A DNA stretch of 64,000 bases from Lentzea albidocapillata subsp. violacea (GTDB lineage Bacteria; Actinomycetota; Actinomycetes; Mycobacteriales; Pseudonocardiaceae), in contig NZ_FNET01000008.1 in the NCBI RefSeq assembly GCF_900100275.1, positions 62,001 to 126,000 on the forward strand, read 5' to 3'. Under the pieces are notes generated by a model. It did not search any database. It was not told where the DNA came from and was given only the letters and a program-made list of their open reading frames with translations. The translations under genes and the position numbers were made by a program. This document shows positions 1 through 9,074 of this stretch, piece after piece. Position 1 is the stretch's first letter. Every line of letters starts with the position of its first letter.

Positions 1-1415
1 TTCTCCAGGCGCTGGTGGCGCACCTGCTGGAGGACGTCCTTGGCCTTCTGGTGGATGTCGATCGCCTCGTGCAGCTGCTTTTTGGTGCGCTCCAACGCTT
101 CCCCCGCCTCCGGCAGAGCGAGGGCGGCGTCCGCGCGGGACTTCAGCGACTCCAGGCGGGCCGAGGCTTCCGCCGCCGCGTCCAGCTGGAGACGGCATTG
201 GGCTAGGCGTTCGGGCAGCACGTCCAGTTCGGCGCCGAGAGCCAGCAGACGGCGTTCGACCTGGTAGGAGGAGTTCTTCAGCACCGACAGCCTGCGCACG
301 TCGGACTGCTGGCGTTCGGCTTCGGCGGCCAGTTCGCCCAGGCCGCCCGCCTCCTCGCGGTAGCGCTCGGCGTCCTCGCGCAACGACGAGCCGGTGTAAC
401 CCAGGCGCTCCAGCGACTCGCGCGCCTGGGCCTCGTCGCGGACGGCGAACTCGTAGGACTGCTGCAGTTTCGCGATCTCACCGAACGCCGGCACGACAGG
501 GATCGCGCGGCGGGCGGCGTCGCGTTCGGCGAACCACGACGCCGAGTCGGCGGCCTCCACGCGGGCCAGCAGCTCGCGGGCCTCGCGCACCCGGCGGATC
601 TGCTCGGCGTGCACGCGGGCCTGGGCCAGCAACGCGTCCGCGCCGTCGGCCACGCCCGCCGTCTCCTCCGACAGCGCACCGGCCTCCGCCACGGCGGCGG
701 AAAGGCGCTCCAGCACGGATTCCAGCCAGCCCGGCTCACACGACGGCTCGCCGCCGGCGGCTTCCGCCACGCGGTGCATGAGCTCGTCGGCACCCTTGCG
801 GCGTTCCTCCAGCACCCGGCCGGCGGCGACGCGCCTGTCGCGGAACCACTTCTCCACGTCGAGGAACCGCTCGGTGCCGAAGAGCTTCTCCAGCAACACC
901 TCTCGTTCGGCCGTGTCCGAGCGCAGGAACCGCGCGAACTCGCCCTGCGGCAGCAGCACGACCTGGAAGAACTGCTCGTACGACATGCCCAGCATGTCCT
1001 CGACCGCGCGCGCCACGTCGTCGATGCGGGTGATGCCCTCGCCGTCCCAGCCCGCGAGCCAGGTCAGCGTGCACTTCGCGGGCTGCGTGGTGAAGCCGCC
1101 GCCGCGCTTCTTCGGGCGGTCGAACTCCGGCGAGCGCACGATTCGGAAGCGCCGCGACTGCACCGTGAGCTCCAGCGACACCTCCGTCGGCACCCGGGGG
1201 TCGGCGTACTCGCACCGGAGCTTCTTCACGTCGCCACGCGCGCCCGGCACCCGGCCGAACAACGCGAACGCCACGGCGTCGAGCAACGTCGTCTTGCCCG
1301 CGCCCGTGTCGCCGTGCAGCAGGAACAGCCCGTCCGCGCCCAGCTCGTCGAAGTCGACGGCCTCGGGCTTCGGGTAGGGCCCGAACGCTGTCAGTTCCAG
1401 GCGGTGCAGTCTCAT
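1..1415 (-). CDS. sbcC: SbcC exonuclease ATPase subunit (3' end outside window)
   Basis: This is the N-terminal ~471 residues of the SMC-like ATPase subunit of the SbcCD nuclease, which opens and cleaves DNA hairpins and blocked double-strand ends. The protein begins MRLHRLELTAFGPY, and the Walker A loop GDTGAGKTT lies at about residues 35-43. A typical 'FFQVVLLPQGEFARFL' Q-loop region follows near residue 155, and then an Ala/Arg/Glu-rich stretch that looks like the start of the long coiled coil. The Walker B half lies beyond the window edge. The start ATG overlaps the sbcD stop as ATGA, so the two are translationally coupled. The family call is secure; completeness cannot be judged. Confidence 0.93.
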   Translation of the reverse strand, partial: MRLHRLELTAFGPYPKPEAVDFDELGADGLFLLHGDTGAGKTTLLDAVAFALFGRVPGARGDVKKLRCEYADPRVPTEVSLELTVQSRRFRIVRSPEFDRPKKRGGGFTTQPAKCTLTWLAGWDGEGITRIDDVARAVEDMLGMSYEQFFQVVLLPQGEFARFLRSDTAEREVLLEKLFGTERFLDVEKWFRDRRVAAGRVLEERRKGADELMHRVAEAAGGEPSCEPGWLESVLERLSAAVAEAGALSEETAGVADGADALLAQARVHAEQIRRVREARELLARVEAADSASWFAERDAARRAIPVVPAFGEIAKLQQSYEFAVRDEAQARESLERLGYTGSSLREDAERYREEAGGLGELAAEAERQQSDVRRLSVLKNSSYQVERRLLALGAELDVLPERLAQCRLQLDAAAEASARLESLKSRADAALALPEAGEALERTKKQLHEAIDIHQKAKDVLQQVRHQRLE

Positions 1416-2551
1416 TGCTCCTGCTCCCTCGCCACGGACGCGAACGCCTCGCGCAGCAACGCCTTCTCCGCCTCGGAAGGCTCGGAGCCGCGGGCGTCCG
1501 ACACGAAGCAGCAGGCCACTTCCTCGTCGGAACGGCCGCGCACCCGGTCCGCGTAGGTCATGTTGTGCTGCAGACCCTGCTCCGGCCGCCACTCCACGTG
1601 CACCGCGTGCTCGAACCGCTTCTGCAACTGCCGCAACGCGTCCATCGGCCGCACGTGGTCCGTCAGCACGACCGACAGGAAATGGTCTTCCAGCGGCGTG
1701 TGCGCCGGGTCCTCCAGCACCTCGGCCAGCGTCCCGCTCACCACGGCCAGCTCCCGCGGCACCGGCAGGTCACGCCTCTCCACGCCGACGAGCCCGCCCG
1801 CGTCCAGCTCGACCAGCCACACCGACTTGCGGTGCCGCGCCTCGGAGAACGAGTACGCCAGCGGACTTCCCGAGTACCTCAGGTTCTCCGCCAGGGTCTG
1901 CGGCCCGTGCAGATGCCCGAGGGCCACGTAGTCGACGCCCGCGAACACCTGCATCGACACGTCCTGAACGCCACCCACCGCGATGGTGCGCTCGGACTCC
2001 GACGGTGCCCCGCCCGTCACGAACGCGTGCGCCAGCACCACGGAACGCGAATCCCTCGATGCCAGATCGGCGCGAATGCGCCGCATCGCCTCACCGAGCA
2101 CGGGCGCGTGCCCCTTCTCCGGCACCCCGAGCACGTGCCGCGCGGGCTCCGGCTCCAGGAACGGGATCCCGTACACCGCGACGGGTCCGTGCTCGTCCTC
2201 CAGCTCGACGGGCTTGTCCAGCAACGAGATCTGCGTGCGCAGGTACAGCCCGCCCGCCGCCGCGAACTCCCCGAACACCCCGATCCGCGCCGCCGAGTCG
2301 TGGTTGCCCGGCGTGATCACGATCTTCGCCCCGGCCGCGCGGATCCTCATCAGCACCCGCGCGCACAACGCCACCGCGTCGGCGGACGGCACCGCGCGGT
2401 CGTACAGGTCGCCCGAGATGACCACGACGTCGACCTTCTCGGACGACACCAGGTCAGCGAGGCCGCCCAGCACCGACTCCTGCTCCACGAGCAGGTCGCG
2501 GCCGTGGAAAGTGCGCCCCACGTGCCAGTCGGAGGTGTGCAGGATCCGCAT
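1412..2551 (-). CDS. sbcD: SbcD exonuclease subunit
   Basis: This is the Mn-dependent phosphoesterase subunit of SbcCD (Mre11 family), 379 residues. The calcineurin-like motifs are in order: HTSDWHVGR at residues 4-12, GDLYDR, GNHDS, and the late GHLHGP histidines. The C-terminal part is the usual capping domain. I chose the ATG that puts the metal-binding DWH motif next to the N-terminus, although the frame stays open ten codons further upstream. It is the first gene of the sbcD-sbcC operon and diverges from rmuC. The start of this gene is not preceded by a strong ribosome-binding site. Confidence 0.94.
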   Translation of the reverse strand: MRILHTSDWHVGRTFHGRDLLVEQESVLGGLADLVSSEKVDVVVISGDLYDRAVPSADAVALCARVLMRIRAAGAKIVITPGNHDSAARIGVFGEFAAAGGLYLRTQISLLDKPVELEDEHGPVAVYGIPFLEPEPARHVLGVPEKGHAPVLGEAMRRIRADLASRDSRSVVLAHAFVTGGAPSESERTIAVGGVQDVSMQVFAGVDYVALGHLHGPQTLAENLRYSGSPLAYSFSEARHRKSVWLVELDAGGLVGVERRDLPVPRELAVVSGTLAEVLEDPAHTPLEDHFLSVVLTDHVRPMDALRQLQKRFEHAVHVEWRPEQGLQHNMTYADRVRGRSDEEVACCFVSDARGSEPSEAEKALLREAFASVAREQEQ

Positions 2552-2650
2552 GGCCCCAACCGTAGAGACGGGGTCCGACAAAACTCCGGGAGGGTTCCCG
2601 GCGTGTCACCCGATCGAGTTCAACATCTCTGGGGGAGCATCATCGGTGCC

Positions 2651-3562
2651 GTGACCGCAGTGATCATCACCGCCTCGCTCGTCCTGGCGCTCGTCTGCGC
2701 CGGGGCGCTGGTGTTCGTCTACCGGCTCTACCAGGACAGCGTCCGGCGCACCGACGAAGCACTCCGGGCCATCGGCTCGGAACGCGCGCGCTACGACGCC
2801 CAGCAGCAAGCCCTGCAACGCTACGAAGTGGCGTTCTCCAGCGTCAGCGGACGCGGTGAACTGGGCGAACAGGTGCTCGTCGAAACAGCGCGCGCACTCG
2901 GCCTGAGGGAAAACCTCCACTACACACTCCAGACGGACGTGGCGGGCGGTGGCGCGGTCCGGCCCGACATGGTGCTGAACGTCGGCGGCGGCCGCGCGGT
3001 GCCGGTCGACTCGAAGATGTCCATGGCCACCTGGGCCGAAGCCGTCGAGACGGACGATCCGCGGGAACGTCAGGACGCGCTGCGGGTGCACGTCCGCAAC
3101 ATCCGCTCCCGCGCCGCCGAACTGGCCGGCAAGGGCTACCAGCGCTGGGCCGACGCCATCTACGGCACGATCATGTTCGTCCCCAACGACGGCGCGGTCG
3201 TGGCGGCCTTGGACACCGATCCCGAACTGCTGCGCTGGCTGCTCGACCGCCGCGTCTTCCTGTGTGGCCCGACCGGCTTCGCCGTGATCGCGTCGAGCGC
3301 GATGTTCGCGGTCACCGAACGCGCGCTGGCCGACGACGTCGAGCAGGTCAGGCTGCAGGCCGGCCGCGCGAACAGGGCCGCCGACTCCGCCATCGACGCC
3401 GTCAACCTCTCCACCACGCACCTGCAGCGCTTCCTGAGCGCCCGGCGCAGGGAACTCGACGCGCTGGAGGGTTTCCGGGCGAGCGTGGAGCCGCTGACGG
3501 ACGCCTCCGCCACCCCCACGCCCCTGCCGCTCGTCCGAAGGGCGGACGAACAGTCCGCATAA
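2651..3562 (+). CDS. rmuC: RmuC-family DNA recombination protein
   Basis: RmuC proteins are membrane-anchored, nuclease-fold proteins thought to limit recombination at inverted repeats. The predicted 303-residue protein opens with one hydrophobic helix (about residues 1-25), then a short coiled coil, then the conserved RmuC core with 'RPDMVLNVGGG' and 'VPVDSKMSMATW', and later 'YQRWADAIYGTIMFVP'. It is shorter than E. coli RmuC, which has a longer coiled coil. The start is uncertain: I used the GTG just before the membrane helix, about 14 nt after a GGGGGAG stretch; a GTG 16 codons upstream is an alternative. The frame is also open far upstream, but there it is antisense to sbcD. Confidence 0.85.
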   Translation: MTAVIITASLVLALVCAGALVFVYRLYQDSVRRTDEALRAIGSERARYDAQQQALQRYEVAFSSVSGRGELGEQVLVETARALGLRENLHYTLQTDVAGGGAVRPDMVLNVGGGRAVPVDSKMSMATWAEAVETDDPRERQDALRVHVRNIRSRAAELAGKGYQRWADAIYGTIMFVPNDGAVVAALDTDPELLRWLLDRRVFLCGPTGFAVIASSAMFAVTERALADDVEQVRLQAGRANRAADSAIDAVNLSTTHLQRFLSARRRELDALEGFRASVEPLTDASATPTPLPLVRRADEQSA

Positions 3563-3651
3563 AACGCACGCAGTGTGCCCGCAGGTTGCTTCTGGGTGAG
3601 AAAGCAGCGGACTGACGAACACCGAATGGCCGAACGGCTACCGTGTGCGTC

Positions 3652-4365
3652 GTGAGTGAGTTGCGCGAGCGTTCAGCAGCTTTCGATGACGACGACGTCG
3701 ACGGCTACGACGCGGTTCCGTGGAACTACCGGGCCATCTTCGGTGAGTTCAAGGGCATCCCGTGGTGGGCGGCGATCCTCGCTGCCCTGATCCCGGCGTT
3801 CATCGGCGCTTTCATCGACATCAACTCCAGCAAGACCGTCGGCTGGACGTTCTACGTCGTGTTCTTCGTCGGCGCGCTGGCCGCGATCCTGCTCGTGCAG
3901 CGCCGCAGCCTGTTCGGGCCGATGGTGCAGCCGCCGCTGATCCTGGCCGCGACGGTGCCCACGCTCGTGCTGCTGACCGGCGATCCCGGCAAGGGCGGCC
4001 TGTCCGCCATGGCGCTGGGCCTGGGCAAACCGCTGATCGACAGCTTCCCCGTCATGGCCCTCACCACCGCCGTGACGGTCGGCCTGGGCATCCTGCGGAT
4101 CGCGCTGCAGAAGAACCCGAACCGGCCGACCAAGGACGAGGTCCGCGAGGCCAAGGCGGAGATCAGGGAACGCGCCAAACCCGTCCGCAGGCCCCGCGAG
4201 CAGCCCGAGGAGGACGAGCGTCCGCGCCGTCCCCGCCCCGAGGGCGCCCCGGCCCGCCGCCCGCGTCCCGAGGGCGCTCCCGCGCGCCGTCCACGCCCGG
4301 AAGGTGCCCGCGCCGAACGTCCCGCGGGCCAGCGCAAGCCCCGCCCGCCCCGCGAAGACCGCTAG
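3652..4365 (+). CDS. Membrane protein, DUF6542-like, with repeated Arg/Pro tail
   Basis: The 237-residue protein has an acidic N-terminus, about four hydrophobic segments (residues ~35-145), and a highly basic C-terminal tail. The tail holds three tandem copies of a roughly 11-residue RPRPEGAPAR-type repeat. The membrane part resembles the actinobacterial DUF6542 family, recalled from memory and not checked; function is unknown. I chose GTG (GTGAGTGAG) over an in-frame GTG three codons upstream. It follows rmuC in the same direction with a ~90 nt gap, so it may be cotranscribed. The basic tail could bind nucleic acid or acidic envelope polymers, but that is speculation. Confidence 0.72.
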   Translation: MSELRERSAAFDDDDVDGYDAVPWNYRAIFGEFKGIPWWAAILAALIPAFIGAFIDINSSKTVGWTFYVVFFVGALAAILLVQRRSLFGPMVQPPLILAATVPTLVLLTGDPGKGGLSAMALGLGKPLIDSFPVMALTTAVTVGLGILRIALQKNPNRPTKDEVREAKAEIRERAKPVRRPREQPEEDERPRRPRPEGAPARRPRPEGAPARRPRPEGARAERPAGQRKPRPPREDR

Positions 4366-4447
4366 ATCGTTGTTCGCGATCGCCCCTTAGAACGTCGTAC
4401 AACGGATCACGGACAACAACCCCCTGACCAGCACGCACTCTGCCAGC

Positions 4448-7400
4448 ATGAGTTCGATGCCTAGGGGAGAACGTCCACTGGACGAGGGTGACAGCCCGCT
4501 GCTGCGGTTCGCCGCGGACTTGCGGCAACTGCGCGCCGACGCGGGGAAACCGAGCTACCGGGAGCTGTCCCGGCGCGCGCACTTCTCGGCGAGCACGCTG
4601 TCCGACGCGGCGGGCGGCCGGAAGCTGCCGGGTCTCGACGCCACGCTCGCGTACGTCCGCGCGTGCCACGGCGACGAGGCCGTGTGGGAACGGCGGTGGC
4701 ACGACCTCGCCGTCGTGATGGCGCAGAGCAAGGTCAGCGACGGGCCTTCGCCGTACGTCGGCCTCAACCCGTTCACGACGCTGGACGCCGACCGCTTCTT
4801 CGGCCGTGAGGCGCTCACGCACACATTGCTCGACAGGCTCGAGCGGCAGCCGTTCCTCGCGGTGTTCGGCGCTTCCGGCGAGGGCAAGTCGTCGCTACTC
4901 AGGGCGGGCATCGCGGCGACGTTCCCGAACGCGGTGGTGTGCACGCCCGGCCCCGACCCGGACGCGGCCCTCGCCGACGCCCTCGCGCACGGACCGGACC
5001 TGCTGGTCGTCGACCAGTTCGAGGAGCTCTTCACGCTCTGCGAGGACGAGGTGCAACGCACGGCGTTCCTCGACGCGTTGCTGGCCGCCGACTGCCGGCG
5101 GGTCATCGCCGTGAGGTCCGACTTCTACCCGCAGTGCGCTCAGTACCCGAAGCTCGCGGAAGCGCTCACGGACGCACAGGTGCTCCTCGGCACGATGACG
5201 CCGGACGAGCTGCGCCGCGCGATCACCCAGCCGGCCGCGTCTGTCGGTTGCACGGTCGAAACAGCCCTGTTGACCACCCTCGTGGCCGAGGCGGCGGGTC
5301 GCAGCGGCGTGCTCCCCCTCGTGTCGCACGCACTGCTCGAAACGTGGCACCGCAGGCGTGGCAACACCCTCACGCTCAGCGGCTACCAGGCCGCGGGAGG
5401 CATCCAGGGCGCGCTCGCGCAGAGCGCCGAGGCCGCGTTCGCCACGCTGGACGACGAACAGCAGCGGCTCGCCAAACACCTCCTGCTGCGACTCAGCGCC
5501 GACGGGACGAGACGGCTCGTCCCACGGCAGGACGTCGTCGGCGAGGAGGTGCTGGACGTCCTCGCCGACACCCGGCTGGTCACCGTCGACGAACACACCG
5601 TCGCGGTCACCCACGAGGCGCTGTTCCAGGCCTGGCCACGGCTGCGGGCGTGGCTCGACGAGGACCACGAGGGCCTCCGCACGCACCGCAGGCTCACCGA
5701 CGCCGCCCGCACGTGGCAGGAACTGGGCCGCGACGCCGGCTCTCTCTACCGCGCCACCAGGCTCGCGGAGACGACCGAGTGGCTCACCCGCGCCCGGCCG
5801 GAGCTGACCGGCACCGAACGCGAGTTCATCGGTGCCTCCAGGACCCTCGAACGCCGCCGCTCCCGCCGCCTGCGCTGGGTCGCGGCGGGTCTGTCCGGCC
5901 TGCTGCTGGCCACCACCGCGACCGCAGTCGTCGCCGTGCAGCAACGCCGCGAGGTCGACCGCCTCGAACTCGTGCGCAAGTCGCAGGAGCTGGCCGAACT
6001 GTCCGAGGCGCTCTCGGCCAACGACCCCGAACGTGCCGCGCGGACGGCCGCGGAGGCGTACCGCACGTACCCGACCGCCGAGGCCCGTGGCCGAGTGCTC
6101 AGCGCGGTCGCCGCCGCCTCGCGCGGCCGTGAGATCACCGCGGACGGCGCCGGCCTGGGCCGCGTGCTGAAGCACAACGGCGCGTGGAGCATGGGGTTCG
6201 TCGGCGGGAAGATCGCGCTGGTGGGCCCCCACGGCCTCGACCTCTACGACGCCGCGAGCCTGGGCCACACCCGGCAGGTCCGGATCGGTGACAGCTCCAG
6301 CTACGTGTTCGGCTGGGACATGGCCGAGGACGGCCGCATGGCCGTGTCCGAGGGCAACGGACTGATCACCGTGCGGTCCAGCCCGGACGCCGAGCCGATG
6401 GTGCTGACGCAGACCGCTCAGCCGGCGGGCGTCGCGTTCGCGGAGGACGGCCGTTCGCTCCTCGTCGGCGGCGCGATGTACGACCTCGCGACCCGCCAGA
6501 AGCGGTTCGAGCTGCCGGTGGGCCAGATCACGGGTGCGTTCGCCTTCGAGGGCGACCGGACGCTCGCGCTCGCCACCAGTGGCTCGGTCGAGGTGTGGGA
6601 CCTCGGCACGAGGCAGCGGACCGGCGGTTTCACGATCGGCACCGGGACCGTCCAGCGGATCGTCCTCATGCCGGACGGCGGGTCGGCCGCGGTGGCCACC
6701 GCGGACGGTCTCGTCCAGATCAGGGACATCACGACCGGCGCGATCGTCGCGACCCCTCCCGCCCACATCGGTCCGGCCTGGTCGCTCACCAGGAGCCCGG
6801 ACGGCAACGTCCTCGTCTCGGCCGGCGAGGACGGCAAGATCCACATGTGGGACGTGGCGCGCAGCACCCTCCTCGCCACGCTCGCGGTCGGCGAAGCGGT
6901 GTACAGCGCGAGATTCACTCCCGACGGCTCCCTCGCCATCCTCACCCGCGACGCCATCAGGTTCTGGCCGCCCGGCAGCATCCCCAGGCCGGCCGATCAG
7001 ACGGTGCGTGCCCTGACGGTCGACGCGGACGGGAGCGTGCTCACGCTCGACTCCTCCGGTGTGATCGAGCGCCGCGACAGCACCCTGCGCACGGTCCACC
7101 AGGTGCAGACGGGTGCCGTCCAGGGCTGGGCCGGCCAGTTCAGCCCCGACCGCAAGTTCGTCGTGACGAGCGGACCGCTCTCGGTGCGGGAGGTGGAGAC
7201 GGGCAGGCCGGTCGCGAACCTGTCCACGCTCGGCTTCTCCGAGCAGGGTCGCCGCCCGGTGGCCCTGCAGTTCGACGGCCGCTCGGTGCTCGCGGTCGGC
7301 GGCGAGGTCCCCGACGGCGTGTGGCCGGTCGGCGACGGCGCGCGGCCGACGCTCATCGGCGGACTGCCCTGGGGTCAACGCTCGTCCGCGGTCTTCGGCC

Positions 7401-7867
7401 GGTCCGACCGGGAGATCGTGCTCGGCCGTGAGGACGGCGGTGTGAGCGTGCTCGACACCTCGACGTGGAACCAGTTCGCGTTGCGCACCGAGCACGACCG
7501 CCCGGTGCGCGCGATGGTGCTCTCACCGGACCGCAAGCTGCTCGCGACCGGTGACGACAACGGCGTGATCGCGTTGTGGGACACCACGACGTGGCAACGG
7601 ATCGGCGAACTGCGCGGGCACACCCAGGCGGTGACGGCACTGGAGTTCAGCCCCGACTCGTCCCGCCTCGCGAGCGGCGGCAGGGACAGCGACGTGATCG
7701 TGTGGGACGTCGGCGGCAGAGCGCTGTGGGCGACGCTGGGCGGCCACACCCAGCCGATCACGCACCTGGCGTGGCGGCCGGACGGCACCGCTGTGGTGTC
7801 CGCGGGCGCGGACGCGATGACCGTCTGGCCGCTCGACGCCGGAAAGGCCTTGGCGGGCTTGGACTAG
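4448..7867 (+). CDS. HTH-STAND NTPase with WD40 repeats
   Basis: This is a 1139-residue multidomain protein. Residues ~15-90 form an XRE-like helix-turn-helix of the kind that heads many actinobacterial STAND proteins (YRELSRRAHFSASTLSDAAGG). Residues ~103-430 are a STAND-class NTPase with a Walker A GASGEGKSS at 141-149 and a Walker B LLVVDQFEE at 185-193. A single hydrophobic helix lies near 474-497. The rest is a WD40 beta-propeller with repeated '..LWD/VWD' blades, the last ones being the clearest (GHTQAVTALEFSPDSSRLASGG). Such proteins are signalling switches that may sense a ligand or partner through the propeller. The specific role here is unknown. No strong ribosome-binding site precedes the ATG, so a leaderless message is possible. 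Confidence 0.85.
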   Translation: MSSMPRGERPLDEGDSPLLRFAADLRQLRADAGKPSYRELSRRAHFSASTLSDAAGGRKLPGLDATLAYVRACHGDEAVWERRWHDLAVVMAQSKVSDGPSPYVGLNPFTTLDADRFFGREALTHTLLDRLERQPFLAVFGASGEGKSSLLRAGIAATFPNAVVCTPGPDPDAALADALAHGPDLLVVDQFEELFTLCEDEVQRTAFLDALLAADCRRVIAVRSDFYPQCAQYPKLAEALTDAQVLLGTMTPDELRRAITQPAASVGCTVETALLTTLVAEAAGRSGVLPLVSHALLETWHRRRGNTLTLSGYQAAGGIQGALAQSAEAAFATLDDEQQRLAKHLLLRLSADGTRRLVPRQDVVGEEVLDVLADTRLVTVDEHTVAVTHEALFQAWPRLRAWLDEDHEGLRTHRRLTDAARTWQELGRDAGSLYRATRLAETTEWLTRARPELTGTEREFIGASRTLERRRSRRLRWVAAGLSGLLLATTATAVVAVQQRREVDRLELVRKSQELAELSEALSANDPERAARTAAEAYRTYPTAEARGRVLSAVAAASRGREITADGAGLGRVLKHNGAWSMGFVGGKIALVGPHGLDLYDAASLGHTRQVRIGDSSSYVFGWDMAEDGRMAVSEGNGLITVRSSPDAEPMVLTQTAQPAGVAFAEDGRSLLVGGAMYDLATRQKRFELPVGQITGAFAFEGDRTLALATSGSVEVWDLGTRQRTGGFTIGTGTVQRIVLMPDGGSAAVATADGLVQIRDITTGAIVATPPAHIGPAWSLTRSPDGNVLVSAGEDGKIHMWDVARSTLLATLAVGEAVYSARFTPDGSLAILTRDAIRFWPPGSIPRPADQTVRALTVDADGSVLTLDSSGVIERRDSTLRTVHQVQTGAVQGWAGQFSPDRKFVVTSGPLSVREVETGRPVANLSTLGFSEQGRRPVALQFDGRSVLAVGGEVPDGVWPVGDGARPTLIGGLPWGQRSSAVFGRSDREIVLGREDGGVSVLDTSTWNQFALRTEHDRPVRAMVLSPDRKLLATGDDNGVIALWDTTTWQRIGELRGHTQAVTALEFSPDSSRLASGGRDSDVIVWDVGGRALWATLGGHTQPITHLAWRPDGTAVVSAGADAMTVWPLDAGKALAGLD

Positions 7868-7890
7868 CGGCACGGCCGTGACTCCCGGGA

Positions 7891-7923
7891 TGCCCCGTCG
7901 CCGAAGTCTGCGGCGACGGGGCA
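7891..7923. terminator. Bidirectional hairpin terminator
   Basis: A perfect 13-bp inverted repeat (TGCCCCGTCGCCG and its complement) flanks a 7-nt loop. It sits between two convergent genes, just after the WD40 gene stop and just before the hydrolase stop. It has no long T-run on the plus side, as is common in actinobacteria. Confidence 0.85.
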
Positions 7924-7935
7924 CCCCGGAAGGTC

Positions 7936-8799
7936 TCAGACGAGGCTGGTCAACAGCTCGGCGAAGACCTGCGGCCGGCTGAAGTAGCCGACGTGCGAGG
8001 CGGCCAGGGTGTGTACCTGGAAGGGGTTGTGCGGGGTCAGCGCGTCCGCTTTGCCGATCATGTAGTCCTGGACGGCCGGGGTGATGCTGCGGTCCTCGGA
8101 GAGGCGGACGTAGGTGTGCGGGACACGTCCCCATCCATCGGCCCTGACCAGCGCCGCCGGCTCCAGCATCGAGTAGTTCTCGTCCGGGTCCAGGGAGTCC
8201 AGCAGCAGCCGGAACTGGTGGTCGGTGCCGTCGGCCATGATCGCGGTCTTCAACTCGGCGAACACCGCCGGGTCGGCGTGGGCACTTCGGTAGTTCAGCC
8301 GGGCCACACCGGCATCACGCACGTCCGGCACGGCGATCCGCGCCGCCGCCGCGTCCAGCAGGTTGTCGTCGGCCACGTCCCACGGCTCGGTGAGCATGGC
8401 CTGGTCGCTCAGGCACAGCGCGGAGAGGTAGACGACACGGTCGAGCAAGTCCGGTGCGGCGTTGGCGACGGCGCTGATCGTCAGACCGCCGAAACTGTTG
8501 CCGACCAGGACCACCGGACCCCACTCGGCGAGCCGGCGCAGCGTATCCACCACGTGCGTCACGTTGTCCTGCAACGTGATGCGGCGTAGTGGAGACGGCG
8601 CGGCGGCCAGTGCCGCGACGTCCTGGGGTTGCCGGTAGTAGGCGGCGGGGCTGTCGGCACGGTCGCCGTGGCCGGGAAGGTCGACCGCGTGCGAACGGAA
8701 CCCGAGCAGTGCCAGTTCGTTCTGCAACGGGCCCCAGGCCCGGGCGTTGCTGGAAGCGCCGTGCACAAATACGAAAGTGGTGCGCGAAGGTGTGCGCAT
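7936..8799 (-). CDS. Alpha/beta hydrolase
   Basis: This is a 287-residue alpha/beta-hydrolase-fold esterase or related enzyme. The oxyanion region 'VFVHGASSNARAWGP' lies near residue 10, the nucleophile elbow GNSFGG gives the catalytic Ser, and a late 'LAASHVGYFSRP' supplies the catalytic His. The profile resembles plant-type salicylate/methylketone esterase relatives found in actinobacteria; the substrate is unknown. I used the second Met (MRTPSRTT), six residues inside the longest frame, because it places the first strand normally. It stands alone between convergent and codirectional neighbours. The ~275 bp upstream (8800-9074) hold no gene I can support, only the ispH terminator. Confidence 0.85.
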   Translation of the reverse strand: MRTPSRTTFVFVHGASSNARAWGPLQNELALLGFRSHAVDLPGHGDRADSPAAYYRQPQDVAALAAAPSPLRRITLQDNVTHVVDTLRRLAEWGPVVLVGNSFGGLTISAVANAAPDLLDRVVYLSALCLSDQAMLTEPWDVADDNLLDAAAARIAVPDVRDAGVARLNYRSAHADPAVFAELKTAIMADGTDHQFRLLLDSLDPDENYSMLEPAALVRADGWGRVPHTYVRLSEDRSITPAVQDYMIGKADALTPHNPFQVHTLAASHVGYFSRPQVFAELLTSLV

Positions 8800-9008
8800 G
8801 GTGAAGATCCTCGTCATCCTGAGGCGAACGGTGGACGCGGGACCTGGTACCGGCCACGGCCGGCACCAAGGTCAGAACGTCGACCGGGTGCGGATCGCCT
8901 GCCAGTTGTGGATGACGGAACTCATGGCGACGACCGTATCAGGCATGTTCGTATCCAGTCGCACCAATTAATCGACAGCGCGCATGTCCCGATCAGCGGA
9001 CGTGTCGA

Positions 9009-9041
9009 GCCTCGCCACGGCGTTGCCGGCAGTGGCGAGGC
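9009..9041 (-). terminator. Hairpin terminator downstream of ispH
   Basis: A perfect 10-bp stem (GCCTCGCCAC with its complement) and a 13-nt loop lie 34 bp beyond the ispH stop codon. Orientation is inferred from position, since no clear T-run follows. Confidence 0.6.
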
Positions 9042-9074
9042 AGGACTTCTATAGCGGATTCGGGCGCGGCCGGC

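Noticed and set aside
1415..2650. Long N-terminal extension of rmuC
   Set aside because: The extension is antisense to sbcD and has no family support; rmuC should start near its membrane helix.
4895..7495. An 866-codon open frame on the minus strand opposite the WD40 protein
   Set aside because: It is a high-GC antisense shadow without domains or a credible start; the plus strand has motifs and normal codon use.
8747..8971. 74-codon plus-strand frame after the hydrolase gene
   Set aside because: Mostly antisense to the hydrolase start; no ribosome-binding site and no features in the tail.
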